NCBI GenBank assembly: GCA_903891095.1
Contig: CAITDI010000011.1
Location: 33,021 to 97,020, forward strand
Source: an uncultured bacterium
GTDB taxonomy: Bacteria > Planctomycetota > Phycisphaerae > Phycisphaerales > SM1A02
Direction of reading: 5' to 3'
DNA length: 64,000 nucleotides
Of the stretch, positions 57,256 to 64,000 are shown one piece after another (position 1 is the stretch's first letter; every line of letters begins with the position of its first letter). Position numbers and translations under genes: made by a program. The notes below the pieces were generated by a model. That model was not told the DNA's origin. It saw nothing but the letters and a program-made list of their open reading frames with translations, and did not search any database.

Positions 57256-60200
57256 ATGCACGAGTCGACGGTCACTTCGGCCCCGCAGCCGCGTGGCAAC
57301 TCCACCAGTCTTCCGCTCGCACAGCGTGGCGACGAACTCGACGCGATGCGTCTTCGCCTGTCTTCTGGGCTGCGCGGGGTTGCTGCTGCCGACATCCGCT
57401 TTGGCCGTCACGACCGCATGCTCTACGCGACCGACGCGAGCATCTACCAGGTCGAGCCGATCGGCGTGGTCGTGCCGCATTCGATCGACGACGCCAAGCG
57501 CGTGCTCGCCTACCTCGCGGCCGAGGGCGTGCCCGTGCTTCCGCGCGGCTCTGGAACCGCGCTCGCGGGCCAGTCGGTCAACGTCGCCGTCATCGTCGAT
57601 TTCTCGCAGTATTGCCGCGGGATCCTCTCGATCGATCTCGCGGGCCGGCGCGCGGTCGTGGAGCCTGGCGTCACGCTCGACCAGCTCAACGAGGCGCTCT
57701 CGCCGCACGGGATGATGTTCGGCCCCGATGTCGCGACCAGCTCGCACGCCACGATCGGCGGCATGGTCGGCAACAACTCCGCGGGCGCGCACTCGATCCT
57801 CTACGGCCGCACCGTCGAGAACCTGCTCGCGCTCGAGGTGGCCTTCGCCGACGGCACCGTGCATCGCCTTGAGGAAGGCAGCTGCGACAGCGATCCCGCG
57901 CAACGCGCCATCGCGCAGAAACTCGCCGAAATCGTGCTGCCGATCGCCGGCGAGATCCGCGCGCGCTTTCCCAAGATCCTGCGCCATGTCGACGGCTACA
58001 GCCTCGACATCTTTCTCGCGCAGCTGCAGCGCTCGACGCCGGGCACGTTCGACAAGGTCAACCTCGCGCATCTCGTGTGCGGCGGCGAAGGCACGCTCGC
58101 GACCACGCTGCGCGCCGAGCTCGCGCTCGTTCCCAAGCCGCGCGAACGCGGCCTCGCGATCATGGGCTTTGCCAACGTGCGCGATTCGCTCGCGCGGCTC
58201 GCGGCGATCCTCGAGACCAAGCCCGCCGCGGTCGAGCTCGTCGACGATGTCGTGATCGAGGTCGCGCTGCGCAACACCGAGTACCGACAGTACGTCGAGC
58301 TCATGCCGCGGCCATCCGAAGGCGGTCTTGGCGCGGTGCTCTACGTCGAGTACTTCGCCGACGACGCGCGCGAGATCGGCGCGAAGTTCTCCCAGCTCAA
58401 GGCCGCGCTGCCCGATGCGGCGATGTCGACCTACACCGGCGCCGCCGAGCGCCTCAAGGCGTGGAAGCTTCGCAAGGCCGGCGAGCCCTTGCTGCACGGC
58501 GTGCCCGGCGCGCGCAAGCCGTTCACCTTTGTCGAGGACACGGCGGTCGACCCGTCGAAGCTCCCGGATTTCGTCGAGGATTTCCGCACGATCGTCTCGC
58601 AGTATGGGACGACCGCGGCCTACTACGCGCACGCATCGGTCGGCTGCCTGCACATCCGTCCGCTGGTCGCGATCCACGACGCCAAGGACCGCGCGATGAT
58701 GGTGCGCATCGCCAAGGACATCGCCGCGCTCGTCGCCCGCTACGGCGGCGCGCTCTCGGGCGAGCATGGCGATGGCCGCGTGCGTTCGCCGCTGCTCGGC
58801 GAGTACTTCGGCGAGACCATCTGCAACGCGCTGCGCGCGGTCAAGCGCGTGTTCGATCCGGCAGGGGTCCTGAATCCCGGCAACATCGTCGACTCGGGGC
58901 CGCCTGAGAAGATCATCTCCAACCTGCGCGTGACGGCGGGCGAGCATGGCGCCGATCACGCGTCGGCTGGCGGCGCGAGCGGACCGAACGTGCACACGTA
59001 CTTCTCGTATCGCCGCGAGGAGGGCTTCGATCACGCGATCGAGTCGTGCAACGGCGCGGGCATCTGCCGACGCACCGCAGGCGGCACGTCGATGTGTCCG
59101 TCCTACCGCGCGCTCAAGGACGAGCGGCACTCGACGCGCGGCCGCGGCAACGCGCTGCGACTCGCGGTCACGGGCCAGCTTTCCAAGGACGCGTGGAGCG
59201 ATCCCGGCACGATGGAGACGCTCGATCTCTGCCTCTCCTGCAAGGCGTGCAAGACCGAGTGTCCGTCGAACGTCGACATCTCCAAGCTCAAGGCCGAGTA
59301 CACCGCGCAGCGCTACGCGCGCGAGGGCGCGCCGCTTTCGGCGCGCGTGTTCGGCCATGTGCGCCGGCTCAACGCGCTCGGGTCGCGGTTCCATGCGATC
59401 GCGAACATCGTCAACGCGACGCCGATCGCGCGCAGCATCGCGCACTCGCTGGTCGGCGTGGATCCGCGCCGCACGATTCCAGCGTTCGGCGCGTCGCTGT
59501 TCGACTGGTTCCGCAAGCGCGAGCCGCGCGTCGCGCAGCGCACGGTGATCCTCTTCGGCGACTGCTTTAGCGCGTACAACGAGCCGGGCATCGGCCAGTC
59601 GGCGGTGCGGCTGCTCGAGGCGTTCGGTTACCGCGTCGTGCTCGCCGACGTCGGCTGCTGCGGCCGAAGCCTGATCTCGACGGGCCTTCTCGCGCAGGCG
59701 CGCAACGAAGTCGAGCGCGCCGCGCGCGCCCTCTGCGATCTCGTCGACACGACGGGCGCCGACGCCGTGCTCGTGCTCGAGCCGAGCTGCGCGAGCGCGA
59801 TGCGCGACGATTGGCTCGAGCTCCCGCCCGACATGCCCGACGACCGGCACATGGATCGCCGCCGCGCGCTCGCGTCGCAGACCTTCCTCGTCGAGGAGTT
59901 CCTCGACGCCGCGTGGGACAAGCATCCGACTCGGCCGGCGATGCCTGCGCAGGCCGACTCGGTCGTGCTGCACGGCCATTGCCATCAGAAGGCGCTGTGG
60001 GGCAGCGAGACGTCCGCGCGTTTCCTTCGCCGCATCTTTGGTGCGAAGCTGAGCGTGCTCGACACGGGCTGCTGCGGCATGGCGGGAAGCTTCGGCTACG
60101 TCGACCGCCGCTACGACCTGTCGATGGCAATCGGCGAGGAGAGGCTTTTTCCCGCGGTCCGCGCTGCTTCCGACGCGGTCGTCTGCGCGCCTGGCACCAG

Positions 60201-60282
60201 CTGCCGCCACCAGATCCATGACGGAACCGCGCGCGAGGCGCTCCATCCCGTCGACCTCGCGGCACGCGCGCTCGGGCTGTAA
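57256..60282 (+). CDS. FAD/Fe-S oxidoreductase, D-lactate dehydrogenase-like (GlcD-GlcF fusion)
   Basis: 1008 residues. The FAD_binding_4 module (PRGSGTALAGQSVNVAVIVD, TIGGMVGNNSAGAHSILYGR) is followed by the FAD-linked oxidase C-terminal domain (HASVGCLHIRPLVAIHDAKD, SGEHGDGRVRSPLLGEYFG). The C-terminal half is a GlcF-type ferredoxin with two Cys clusters (CNGAGICRRTAGGTSMCPSY, CLSCKACKTECPSN) and two CCG domains (DVGCCGRSL, DTGCCGMAGSFGY). The order matches YdiJ/Dld-like membrane-associated D-2-hydroxyacid dehydrogenases feeding electrons to quinone. D-lactate is likely but not proven. Both domain sets are complete. Confidence 0.88.
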   Translation: MHESTVTSAPQPRGNSTSLPLAQRGDELDAMRLRLSSGLRGVAAADIRFGRHDRMLYATDASIYQVEPIGVVVPHSIDDAKRVLAYLAAEGVPVLPRGSGTALAGQSVNVAVIVDFSQYCRGILSIDLAGRRAVVEPGVTLDQLNEALSPHGMMFGPDVATSSHATIGGMVGNNSAGAHSILYGRTVENLLALEVAFADGTVHRLEEGSCDSDPAQRAIAQKLAEIVLPIAGEIRARFPKILRHVDGYSLDIFLAQLQRSTPGTFDKVNLAHLVCGGEGTLATTLRAELALVPKPRERGLAIMGFANVRDSLARLAAILETKPAAVELVDDVVIEVALRNTEYRQYVELMPRPSEGGLGAVLYVEYFADDAREIGAKFSQLKAALPDAAMSTYTGAAERLKAWKLRKAGEPLLHGVPGARKPFTFVEDTAVDPSKLPDFVEDFRTIVSQYGTTAAYYAHASVGCLHIRPLVAIHDAKDRAMMVRIAKDIAALVARYGGALSGEHGDGRVRSPLLGEYFGETICNALRAVKRVFDPAGVLNPGNIVDSGPPEKIISNLRVTAGEHGADHASAGGASGPNVHTYFSYRREEGFDHAIESCNGAGICRRTAGGTSMCPSYRALKDERHSTRGRGNALRLAVTGQLSKDAWSDPGTMETLDLCLSCKACKTECPSNVDISKLKAEYTAQRYAREGAPLSARVFGHVRRLNALGSRFHAIANIVNATPIARSIAHSLVGVDPRRTIPAFGASLFDWFRKREPRVAQRTVILFGDCFSAYNEPGIGQSAVRLLEAFGYRVVLADVGCCGRSLISTGLLAQARNEVERAARALCDLVDTTGADAVLVLEPSCASAMRDDWLELPPDMPDDRHMDRRRALASQTFLVEEFLDAAWDKHPTRPAMPAQADSVVLHGHCHQKALWGSETSARFLRRIFGAKLSVLDTGCCGMAGSFGYVDRRYDLSMAIGEERLFPAVRAASDAVVCAPGTSCRHQIHDGTAREALHPVDLAARALGL

Positions 60283-60295
60283 CCGCGGCATGTGC

Positions 60296-60301
60296 TAGAC
60301 T
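60296..60301 (+). promoter_or_regulatory. Extended -10 TGC-TAGACT, 6 nt from start
   Basis: TAGACT with the TG of an extended -10 ends 6 nt before ATG 60308. This is one of the most convincing leaderless start signals in the window. Confidence 0.45.
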
Positions 60302-60307
60302 GCGGGA

Positions 60308-60769
60308 ATGTCCGGCGCGACCCAGCCCACCATCGACGAATCGGCCCTCACCGACCTTTCGAACGCCAAGATTCTGCTTGTCGACGACAACCAGCAGAAC
60401 CTCGAGCTCATGCAGGCCTATCTCGAGACGCTGCCGTGCAAGCTGCTGACCGCACGGGACGGCCTTGAGGCCATCGACGCGATCCAGCGCGAGAAGCCCG
60501 ACCTCGTCCTGCTCGACGTGATGATGCCCAAGATGTCGGGCTTCGAGGTCTGCCGCAAGGTCAAGAGCGATCCCGCGACGCGCGACATGGTGGTCATCAT
60601 GGTCACCGCGCTCCACGAGGTCGGCGACCACGAGCGCGCGGTCGAGAGCGGTACGGACGACTTCCTGACCAAGCCGGTCAACAAGCTCGAGCTCCTGACC
60701 CGTGTCCGCAGCCTCCTGCGCGTGGCGCTCCTCAAGCGCAAGCTCACCGAGCTGCTTTCGGGCCGCTGA
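60308..60769 (+). CDS. Single-domain response regulator (PleD/DivK-like)
   Basis: 153 residues. Receiver domain from about residue 20 with ILLVDDNQQNLELM (acidic pair), phospho-acceptor D in LVLLDVMMPKMSGFEV, T in MVTALHE and K in FLTKPVNK. The sequence style (DDN-QNLEL, MSGFEVC) is that of PleD-type receivers rather than CheY. No output domain. The N-terminal ~18 residues are a polar leader. A small helical protein follows 75 bp downstream. Confidence 0.85.
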   Translation: MSGATQPTIDESALTDLSNAKILLVDDNQQNLELMQAYLETLPCKLLTARDGLEAIDAIQREKPDLVLLDVMMPKMSGFEVCRKVKSDPATRDMVVIMVTALHEVGDHERAVESGTDDFLTKPVNKLELLTRVRSLLRVALLKRKLTELLSGR

Positions 60770-60844
60770 ACGCCGCCCGATTCCAGATCCGCCAATTCAA
60801 GAACCACGCGGACCGAAGCCGATGTCGACTTCGGAGGTCCTGCC

Positions 60845-61042
60845 GTGCCTGACAAGAATCACCTGATCGCGTCCATCATTGAGATCAATCCGTCCGCCAC
60901 GATGGAGTGGCTTTCGGCGTTCTCCGAGAGCGATCTGCGCGAGTATCTCGACCACCTCATGGTCACGATGGAACCCGCCGCCCTCGCGCGCTGGGTGCGC
61001 AACAACACGCGTGCGCCGATGGTCACGCGCGAAGCGGCCTGA
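60845..61042 (+). CDS. Small helical protein of unknown function
   Basis: 65 residues from GTG 60845, supported by GGAGG at 60832-60836 with 8 nt spacing. Mostly helical: IIEINPSATMEWLSAFSESD, EYLDHLMVTMEP, ARWVRNNTRAPMV. No cysteines, signal or membrane helix. It ends 9 bp before the scpA stop on the opposite strand. It may be co-transcribed with the response regulator and serve as its partner; that is only a positional guess. Confidence 0.65.
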   Translation: MPDKNHLIASIIEINPSATMEWLSAFSESDLREYLDHLMVTMEPAALARWVRNNTRAPMVTREAA

Positions 61043-61051
61043 GCGGTCGAG

Positions 61052-61861
61052 TTAGTTGAGCGACGCGGCTGTCGTCGCCGCAAACGGCGCATCGGGTCCG
61101 CGTTCATCGCTGAGCGCGAGCTCAATCGGATCGTCGAGCTCGTCCTGACGGACGCGCACGCGACCCTGACGCACCAGCTCGAGCACGGCGAGGAAGAGCC
61201 CGATCCGCTCGCTGTGCGTGCGGCCTTCGAACACACTGAGCAGCGAGAGGTGATGCGAGTCCGTGCGCGTCAGGCGATCGACGAGATCCTCCTGGTGCAG
61301 CGAGATCGGCGTGTCGTCGTACTCGATCTTGTGGTCGCCGATGCGGGTGATGTCGATCGACGCCGCGATGCGCTCGAACGCCGCGTAGAGATCGCCGAGG
61401 TGCAGGTCCTCGAGCTCGAAGTCGGCTTCCTCGGCCTCTGGCTCCTCGCTCGCGCCGGGGCGCACGCGTGCCGGCGCGCGCTCGGCAAACTCGCGGCGAC
61501 GGGCCTCGAGGACCTCGGCCGCCGTGCGGAACTTCTGGTACGCGAGCAGCTGGCGGATGAGCTCGGCCTTGGGATCCTCGCCCGGCGCGGTGGCCGATCC
61601 CGACTCGCCGTCCTCAGGCGCGGCGACCGGCGTGAGCGAGCGCGACTTGATCTCGACCAGCGTCGCGGCCATCACGAGGAACTCGCCCGCGAGGTCGATG
61701 TCCACCGACGAAAGCCGCCGCACGTACTCGAGGTAGTGCGCGGTCAGCGTGTGGATCTCGATGTCGTGGATGTCCACCTCGGCACGGCGGACAAGGAACA
61801 GCAAGAGGTCCAGCGGACCTTGGAAGACGGGGAGGCGGACAAGCCAGTCGTTCTGCGACAT
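61052..61861 (-). CDS. scpA: Segregation and condensation protein A
   Basis: 269 residues from ATG 61861. Kleisin subunit that bridges the SMC dimer with ScpB. N-terminal signature VFQGPLDLLLFLVRRAEVDI then 'YLEYVRRLSSVDIDLAGEFL' and 'MAATLVEIKSRSLTP'. A long acidic/Pro linker is in the middle. C-terminal winged helix 'RIGLFLAVLELVRQGRVRVR' contacts the SMC head. No scpB is next to it, unlike in many bacteria. TAGATT lies 7 nt before the ATG, in the region shared with kdsD. Confidence 0.92.
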   Translation of the reverse strand: MSQNDWLVRLPVFQGPLDLLLFLVRRAEVDIHDIEIHTLTAHYLEYVRRLSSVDIDLAGEFLVMAATLVEIKSRSLTPVAAPEDGESGSATAPGEDPKAELIRQLLAYQKFRTAAEVLEARRREFAERAPARVRPGASEEPEAEEADFELEDLHLGDLYAAFERIAASIDITRIGDHKIEYDDTPISLHQEDLVDRLTRTDSHHLSLLSVFEGRTHSERIGLFLAVLELVRQGRVRVRQDELDDPIELALSDERGPDAPFAATTAASLN

Positions 61862-61868
61862 CGATCGC

Positions 61869-61874
61869 AATCTA
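61869..61874 (-). promoter_or_regulatory. -10-like box TAGATT for scpA
   Basis: Minus-strand TAGATT ends 7 nt before the scpA ATG at 61861. Confidence 0.4.
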
Positions 61875-61913
61875 CCACGGAACCGCGCGCTTCTTGCGCG
61901 TTTTGCCGTCGAT

Positions 61914-61919
61914 TACACT
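61914..61919 (+). promoter_or_regulatory. -10-like box TACACT for kdsD, 6 nt from start
   Basis: TACACT ends exactly 6 nt before ATG 61926; TTCTTG at 61891-61896 is 17 nt upstream and could be the -35. Confidence 0.5.
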
Positions 61920-61925
61920 GTCCGA

Positions 61926-62957
61926 ATGGCTCAGACTCCATCCGCCGCCGCCGACCCGCATATCCGCGCCAACGAGCGCGCGTTCCTGGGCGAGGTACTC
62001 GCGACCGAAGCTGCCGCGATCACGCGGTTTGCCGCGCGCCTTGCCGCTGGCGAGGACGCTGGGCTCTACGCAGCCGTCGATCTCTTCGAGGCTTGCAAGG
62101 GCCATGTGGTCGTCAGCGGAATGGGCAAGTCGGGCTTGGTGGGCGCGAAGATCTCCGCCACGCTGTCGAGCCTCGGGCAGCCGTCGCACTTCGTGCATCC
62201 TGCGGAGGCCGTCCACGGCGACCTCGGGTCGATCCGCCCCGACGATGTCGTCCTGCTGCTGTCCTGGTCGGGCGAGACCCAAGAGGTCGTCGCGCTTGCC
62301 TCGATCCTCAAGATGGATGGCATCCCGACCGTCGGCATGTCGGGCAAGGCCAAGTCGAGCCTCGCGCGCGCCTGCACGGTCCACGTCGACCTCGGCGACA
62401 TCACCGAAGCCTGCCCGCTCAACCTCGCGCCGACCGCGTCGACCACGCTCACCATCGCGGTGGGCGACGCGCTCGCCCTCGCGCTCGCGCAACGCCGCGA
62501 CTTTGGCAAGGACGACTTCCACAAGCATCACCCGGGCGGCATGCTCGGCGCGGGGCTGCGTCCGGTGACCGAAGTGCTGCGTTTCCGCGTGGGCCAGAAT
62601 CTTGCCGCGGTGCCCGACACGAGCACGGTGCGCGATGCGCTGCGTGCTGGTGGCGAAGGCCGCCGCGCGGGCGCGATCGTGCTCGTCGACGCAGCGGGGC
62701 GCTTGAGCGGCATCTTTACCGACGGCGATCTGCGGCGGCATGTCAACAGCGGTGGAATCGCCGCGCTCGACGCGTCGATCGCAGGCGTCATGACGCGCCA
62801 CCCGACGGTGCTCACCGTTGATTCGCTCGTGCGCGACGCCGTGCAGCTCGTGCAGGCGAAGCGCCTCGACGAGATTCCCGTGGTCGACCGCGACGGCCGC
62901 CCCGTGGGCCTCGTCGACGTGCAGGATCTGATCGCGATGCGCGTCGTGAAGGAGTGA
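61926..62957 (+). CDS. kdsD: Arabinose-5-phosphate isomerase
   Basis: 343 residues. Converts ribulose-5-P to arabinose-5-P, the first step to KDO of lipopolysaccharide. An N-terminal SIS domain (GHVVVSGMGKSGLVGAKISA, HPAEAVHGDLGSIRPDDVVL, LLSWSGETQEVVALASILK, HKHHPGGMLGAGLRPV) is followed by two CBS domains (AIVLVDAAGRLSGIFTDGDL, DEIPVVDRDGRPVGLVDVQD). All family elements are present at normal length. It implies that the organism makes KDO/LPS-type lipid. No kdsA/B/C is nearby. Confidence 0.93.
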   Translation: MAQTPSAAADPHIRANERAFLGEVLATEAAAITRFAARLAAGEDAGLYAAVDLFEACKGHVVVSGMGKSGLVGAKISATLSSLGQPSHFVHPAEAVHGDLGSIRPDDVVLLLSWSGETQEVVALASILKMDGIPTVGMSGKAKSSLARACTVHVDLGDITEACPLNLAPTASTTLTIAVGDALALALAQRRDFGKDDFHKHHPGGMLGAGLRPVTEVLRFRVGQNLAAVPDTSTVRDALRAGGEGRRAGAIVLVDAAGRLSGIFTDGDLRRHVNSGGIAALDASIAGVMTRHPTVLTVDSLVRDAVQLVQAKRLDEIPVVDRDGRPVGLVDVQDLIAMRVVKE

Positions 62958-62976
62958 GGCCGCGCGTCACGCGGCC
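62958..62976. terminator. GC hairpin between convergent genes
   Basis: GGCCGCG-CGTCA-CGCGGCC immediately after the kdsD stop and overlapping the end of the DUF2283-like gene. No T-run; a possible bidirectional 3' end. Confidence 0.4.
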
Positions 62977-63287
62977 AGCAGCGGCCGCAGCACAGTGCGG
63001 CTGACCTTTGCAAGCCCAAGGCTGGTGAGCAAGCGATTCACCTTCGCGAGCGTGACGGCTGCGGGAGCCGTCACTTCGATCCCAAGCGGGATGCCCGCGC
63101 GGGTGAAGTCGACGACGTATCCACCTTCGTGCGGAACAGACCGGTACACCCGCTTACGGTGGTTCGCGCGTGCGTCTGCGGTCGCCAGCAGCATGTACGC
63201 CGCGTAGGCCTTGCCATCGCGGTAGCTGATCTCGATATCGCGGATCGGTGATTCGCTCGCTGATTTCTGTGGTGCCTTCGTGCGCAT
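62967..63287 (-). CDS. DUF2283-like protein, possible partner of the upstream DUF4258-like gene
   Basis: 106 residues from ATG 63287; an in-frame TTG at 63323 is possible. The central part 'EISYRDGKAYAAYMLLATAD' and 'GGYVVDFTRAGIPLGIEVTA' follows the DUF2283 pattern (I-x-YD...AxxxxL ... VxVDxxxxGxxxGIE). Such proteins often sit beside DUF4258 genes. The basic N-terminus and the C-terminal ~30 residues are extra. Base composition is lower in GC than the neighbours, which suggests transfer. Confidence 0.6.
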   Translation of the reverse strand: MRTKAPQKSASESPIRDIEISYRDGKAYAAYMLLATADARANHRKRVYRSVPHEGGYVVDFTRAGIPLGIEVTAPAAVTLAKVNRLLTSLGLAKVSRTVLRPLLAA

Positions 63288-63332
63288 GGAAGTGTCTGCT
63301 GGTGGTCGTTGAAGATGGTTCAAGCTCTACGA

Positions 63333-63593
63333 CTATGAAATCCGGTACGCAGTAATGGCCCATAGCACGGTTCGCTCGTAGTCAGGCTCGAGGATCACCT
63401 GCCACCTCTCGCGGCCGTGCCGACAGTCCGCGATGAATCGTCCTTCTGCGACGTCGGGTCGGAGTCCGACGGACGAACCGAGCATACCCCTGAGCTCTGT
63501 CTCGGAAAAGCCGCGTTGCCGCATTCGGCGCTTGATGTGCGCGGTCAGCCCGAGCGGCCAGTCCCACCATGGCGGTGTCGGGTGTCTGCGCAT
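63333..63593 (-). CDS. DUF4258-like small protein, toxin candidate
   Basis: 86 residues from ATG 63593. 'LTAHIKRRMRQRGFSETELR' followed by 'EGRFIADCRHGRERWQVILE' and 'LWAITAYRIS' resembles the DUF4258/BrnT-HicA-like group of small alpha/beta proteins with an H-x-x-x-R-M-x-x-R-G motif, several of which are RelE-type RNases. It lies 45 bp upstream of the DUF2283-like gene, the usual toxin-first order of this pair. TAGGCT ends 6 nt before the ATG. An adjacent antitoxin role for the DUF2283-like protein is inferred, not shown. Confidence 0.6.
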   Translation of the reverse strand: MRRHPTPPWWDWPLGLTAHIKRRMRQRGFSETELRGMLGSSVGLRPDVAEGRFIADCRHGRERWQVILEPDYERTVLWAITAYRIS

Positions 63594-63599
63594 GGCGCG

Positions 63600-63605
63600 A
63601 GCCTA
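63600..63605 (-). promoter_or_regulatory. -10-like box TAGGCT, 6 nt from start
   Basis: Minus-strand TAGGCT ends exactly 6 nt before the ATG at 63593. Confidence 0.35.
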
Positions 63606-63708
63606 CACGCCGATTCGACGCTGATCGGGGATCGAACAGTCTCCCGCGAGATCAGTGTTTCGAGCGCGATGCGGATTTGTGGGGTTGACGACGGAACCGC
63701 GCGAGTCA

Positions 63709-64000
63709 CTACTTCACGATCGCGCCGCGCGCATCGAGGAACACCATCACGCGGTCGACTGCGGCGCGCAGCGCGACATCCGGCGCGCCGAGCTCGTGAA
63801 GCGGGATCGTGAGCTCGGCGTTGGTCGGCGCCTCGTACTCGAAGTCCACGCCAGGCACGCCGTGCACGCTGCCAGCCGCGAGATCGCGATAGAGCCCCGA
63901 AGGGTCGCGCTTGCGGCATTCCTCGAGCGGCGTCGACACATGCACGAGCGCGAAGCGATCGCTCCCGACAAGTTCGCGCGCGCGCTCGCGCACCGACGCC
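63709..64000 (-). CDS. cysC: Adenylylsulfate kinase (CysC) C-terminal part, cut by window edge
   Basis: The minus-strand frame stays open to the right edge, so only the C-terminal ~97 residues are seen. 'FALVHVSTPLEECRKRDPSG', then 'LYRDLAAGSVHGVPGVDFEY', and 'NAELTIPLHELGAPD' are the C-terminal motifs of APS kinase, which phosphorylates adenylylsulfate to PAPS in sulfate assimilation. Whether it is a stand-alone CysC or the C-terminal domain of a CysN/CysC fusion cannot be told from this fragment. The P-loop lies outside the window. Confidence 0.85.
   Translation of the reverse strand, partial: ASVRERARELVGSDRFALVHVSTPLEECRKRDPSGLYRDLAAGSVHGVPGVDFEYEAPTNAELTIPLHELGAPDVALRAAVDRVMVFLDARGAIVK

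Noticed and set aside
55750..60291. 1513-codon open frame on the minus strand
   Set aside because: It is the exact antisense of the thioredoxin and D-LDH genes. Its translation is Arg/Ala/Asp/His-rich with no domain, as expected for a shadow frame in GC-rich DNA.
63594..63708. tRNA gene (a GGGGATCGAACAG stretch recalls a T-arm)
   Set aside because: No acceptor stem or anticodon arm can be paired at the right distances.

Overview
The window is GC-rich, densely coded, and looks like the chromosome of a planctomycete, most likely of the Phycisphaerae/Phycisphaerales. Three signs support this. There is a small basic protein (44248-44493) of the type shared by Planctomycetes, Verrucomicrobia and Chlamydiae. 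Two secreted proteins (28098-30623 and 30653-32326) end in dockerin-like calcium loops followed by the 'LLN-x-WG' tail common in Phycisphaerales. The gene set also includes FapA/DUF342, CRTAC1-type FG-GAP proteins and a MoxR/DUF58/VWA operon. No rRNA, tRNA, IS element, phage gene or CRISPR array was recognised.

Layout. 1-5473: membrane protein (cut by the left edge), squalene-cyclase-like secreted protein, cheX-cheY-fapA, ispD. 5474-5881: direct repeats. 5882-9660: iron block on the minus strand (feoA, feoB, a FeoB-associated Cys protein, a BFD-like [2Fe-2S] protein) with a PilZ gene inside it on the plus strand. 9767-22830: plus-strand block with a Gln-rich/collagen-like membrane protein, an ABC iron-type binding protein, an ABC permease fused to an NHL propeller, and a four-gene VWA/MoxR/DUF58/VWA operon. 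22850-23252: REP-like repeats. 23331-25901: two-gene accessory locus, a DGxI-repeat/BRCT protein plus a membrane-anchored DUF4041/GIY-YIG nuclease with the architecture of the phage-defence protein SNIPE. 25933-28005 (minus): TPR-YggX fusion, small metallopeptidase, pyrD. 28098-35202: secreted redox and FG-GAP proteins. 35246-42514 (minus): greA, membrane protein, ftsQ-like, ddl, murB, murC, nth, membrane protein. 42574-45844: TIM-barrel protein, SPOR-like protein, small basic protein, aminotransferase. 45845-49521: repeats, hairpins, small lipoprotein, phosphoesterase, thioesterase. 49522-57234: DUF971, pyrF, binding protein, cinA, folK, two thioredoxin-fold secreted proteins. 57256-62957: D-lactate-dehydrogenase-like protein, response regulator, small protein, scpA (minus), kdsD. 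62967-63593 (minus): DUF2283/DUF4258-like pair. The right edge cuts a CysC (APS kinase) gene.

The genes fall into a few themes: iron handling (feoAB, BFD, YggX fusion, iron-type binding proteins and permease), peptidoglycan and division (murC-murB-ddl-ftsQ), pyrimidine synthesis (pyrD, pyrF), envelope and periplasmic redox (thioredoxins, di-haem oxidase, D-LDH), and chemotaxis/c-di-GMP signalling. Most neighbours in one direction overlap by ATGA or GTGA, so translational coupling is the rule.

A recurring signal is a TAnnnT hexamer lying 6-9 nt upstream of start codons that lack a Shine-Dalgarno sequence. It occurs on both strands and suggests many leaderless mRNAs. Function assignments come from reading translated sequence by eye; no database search was run.
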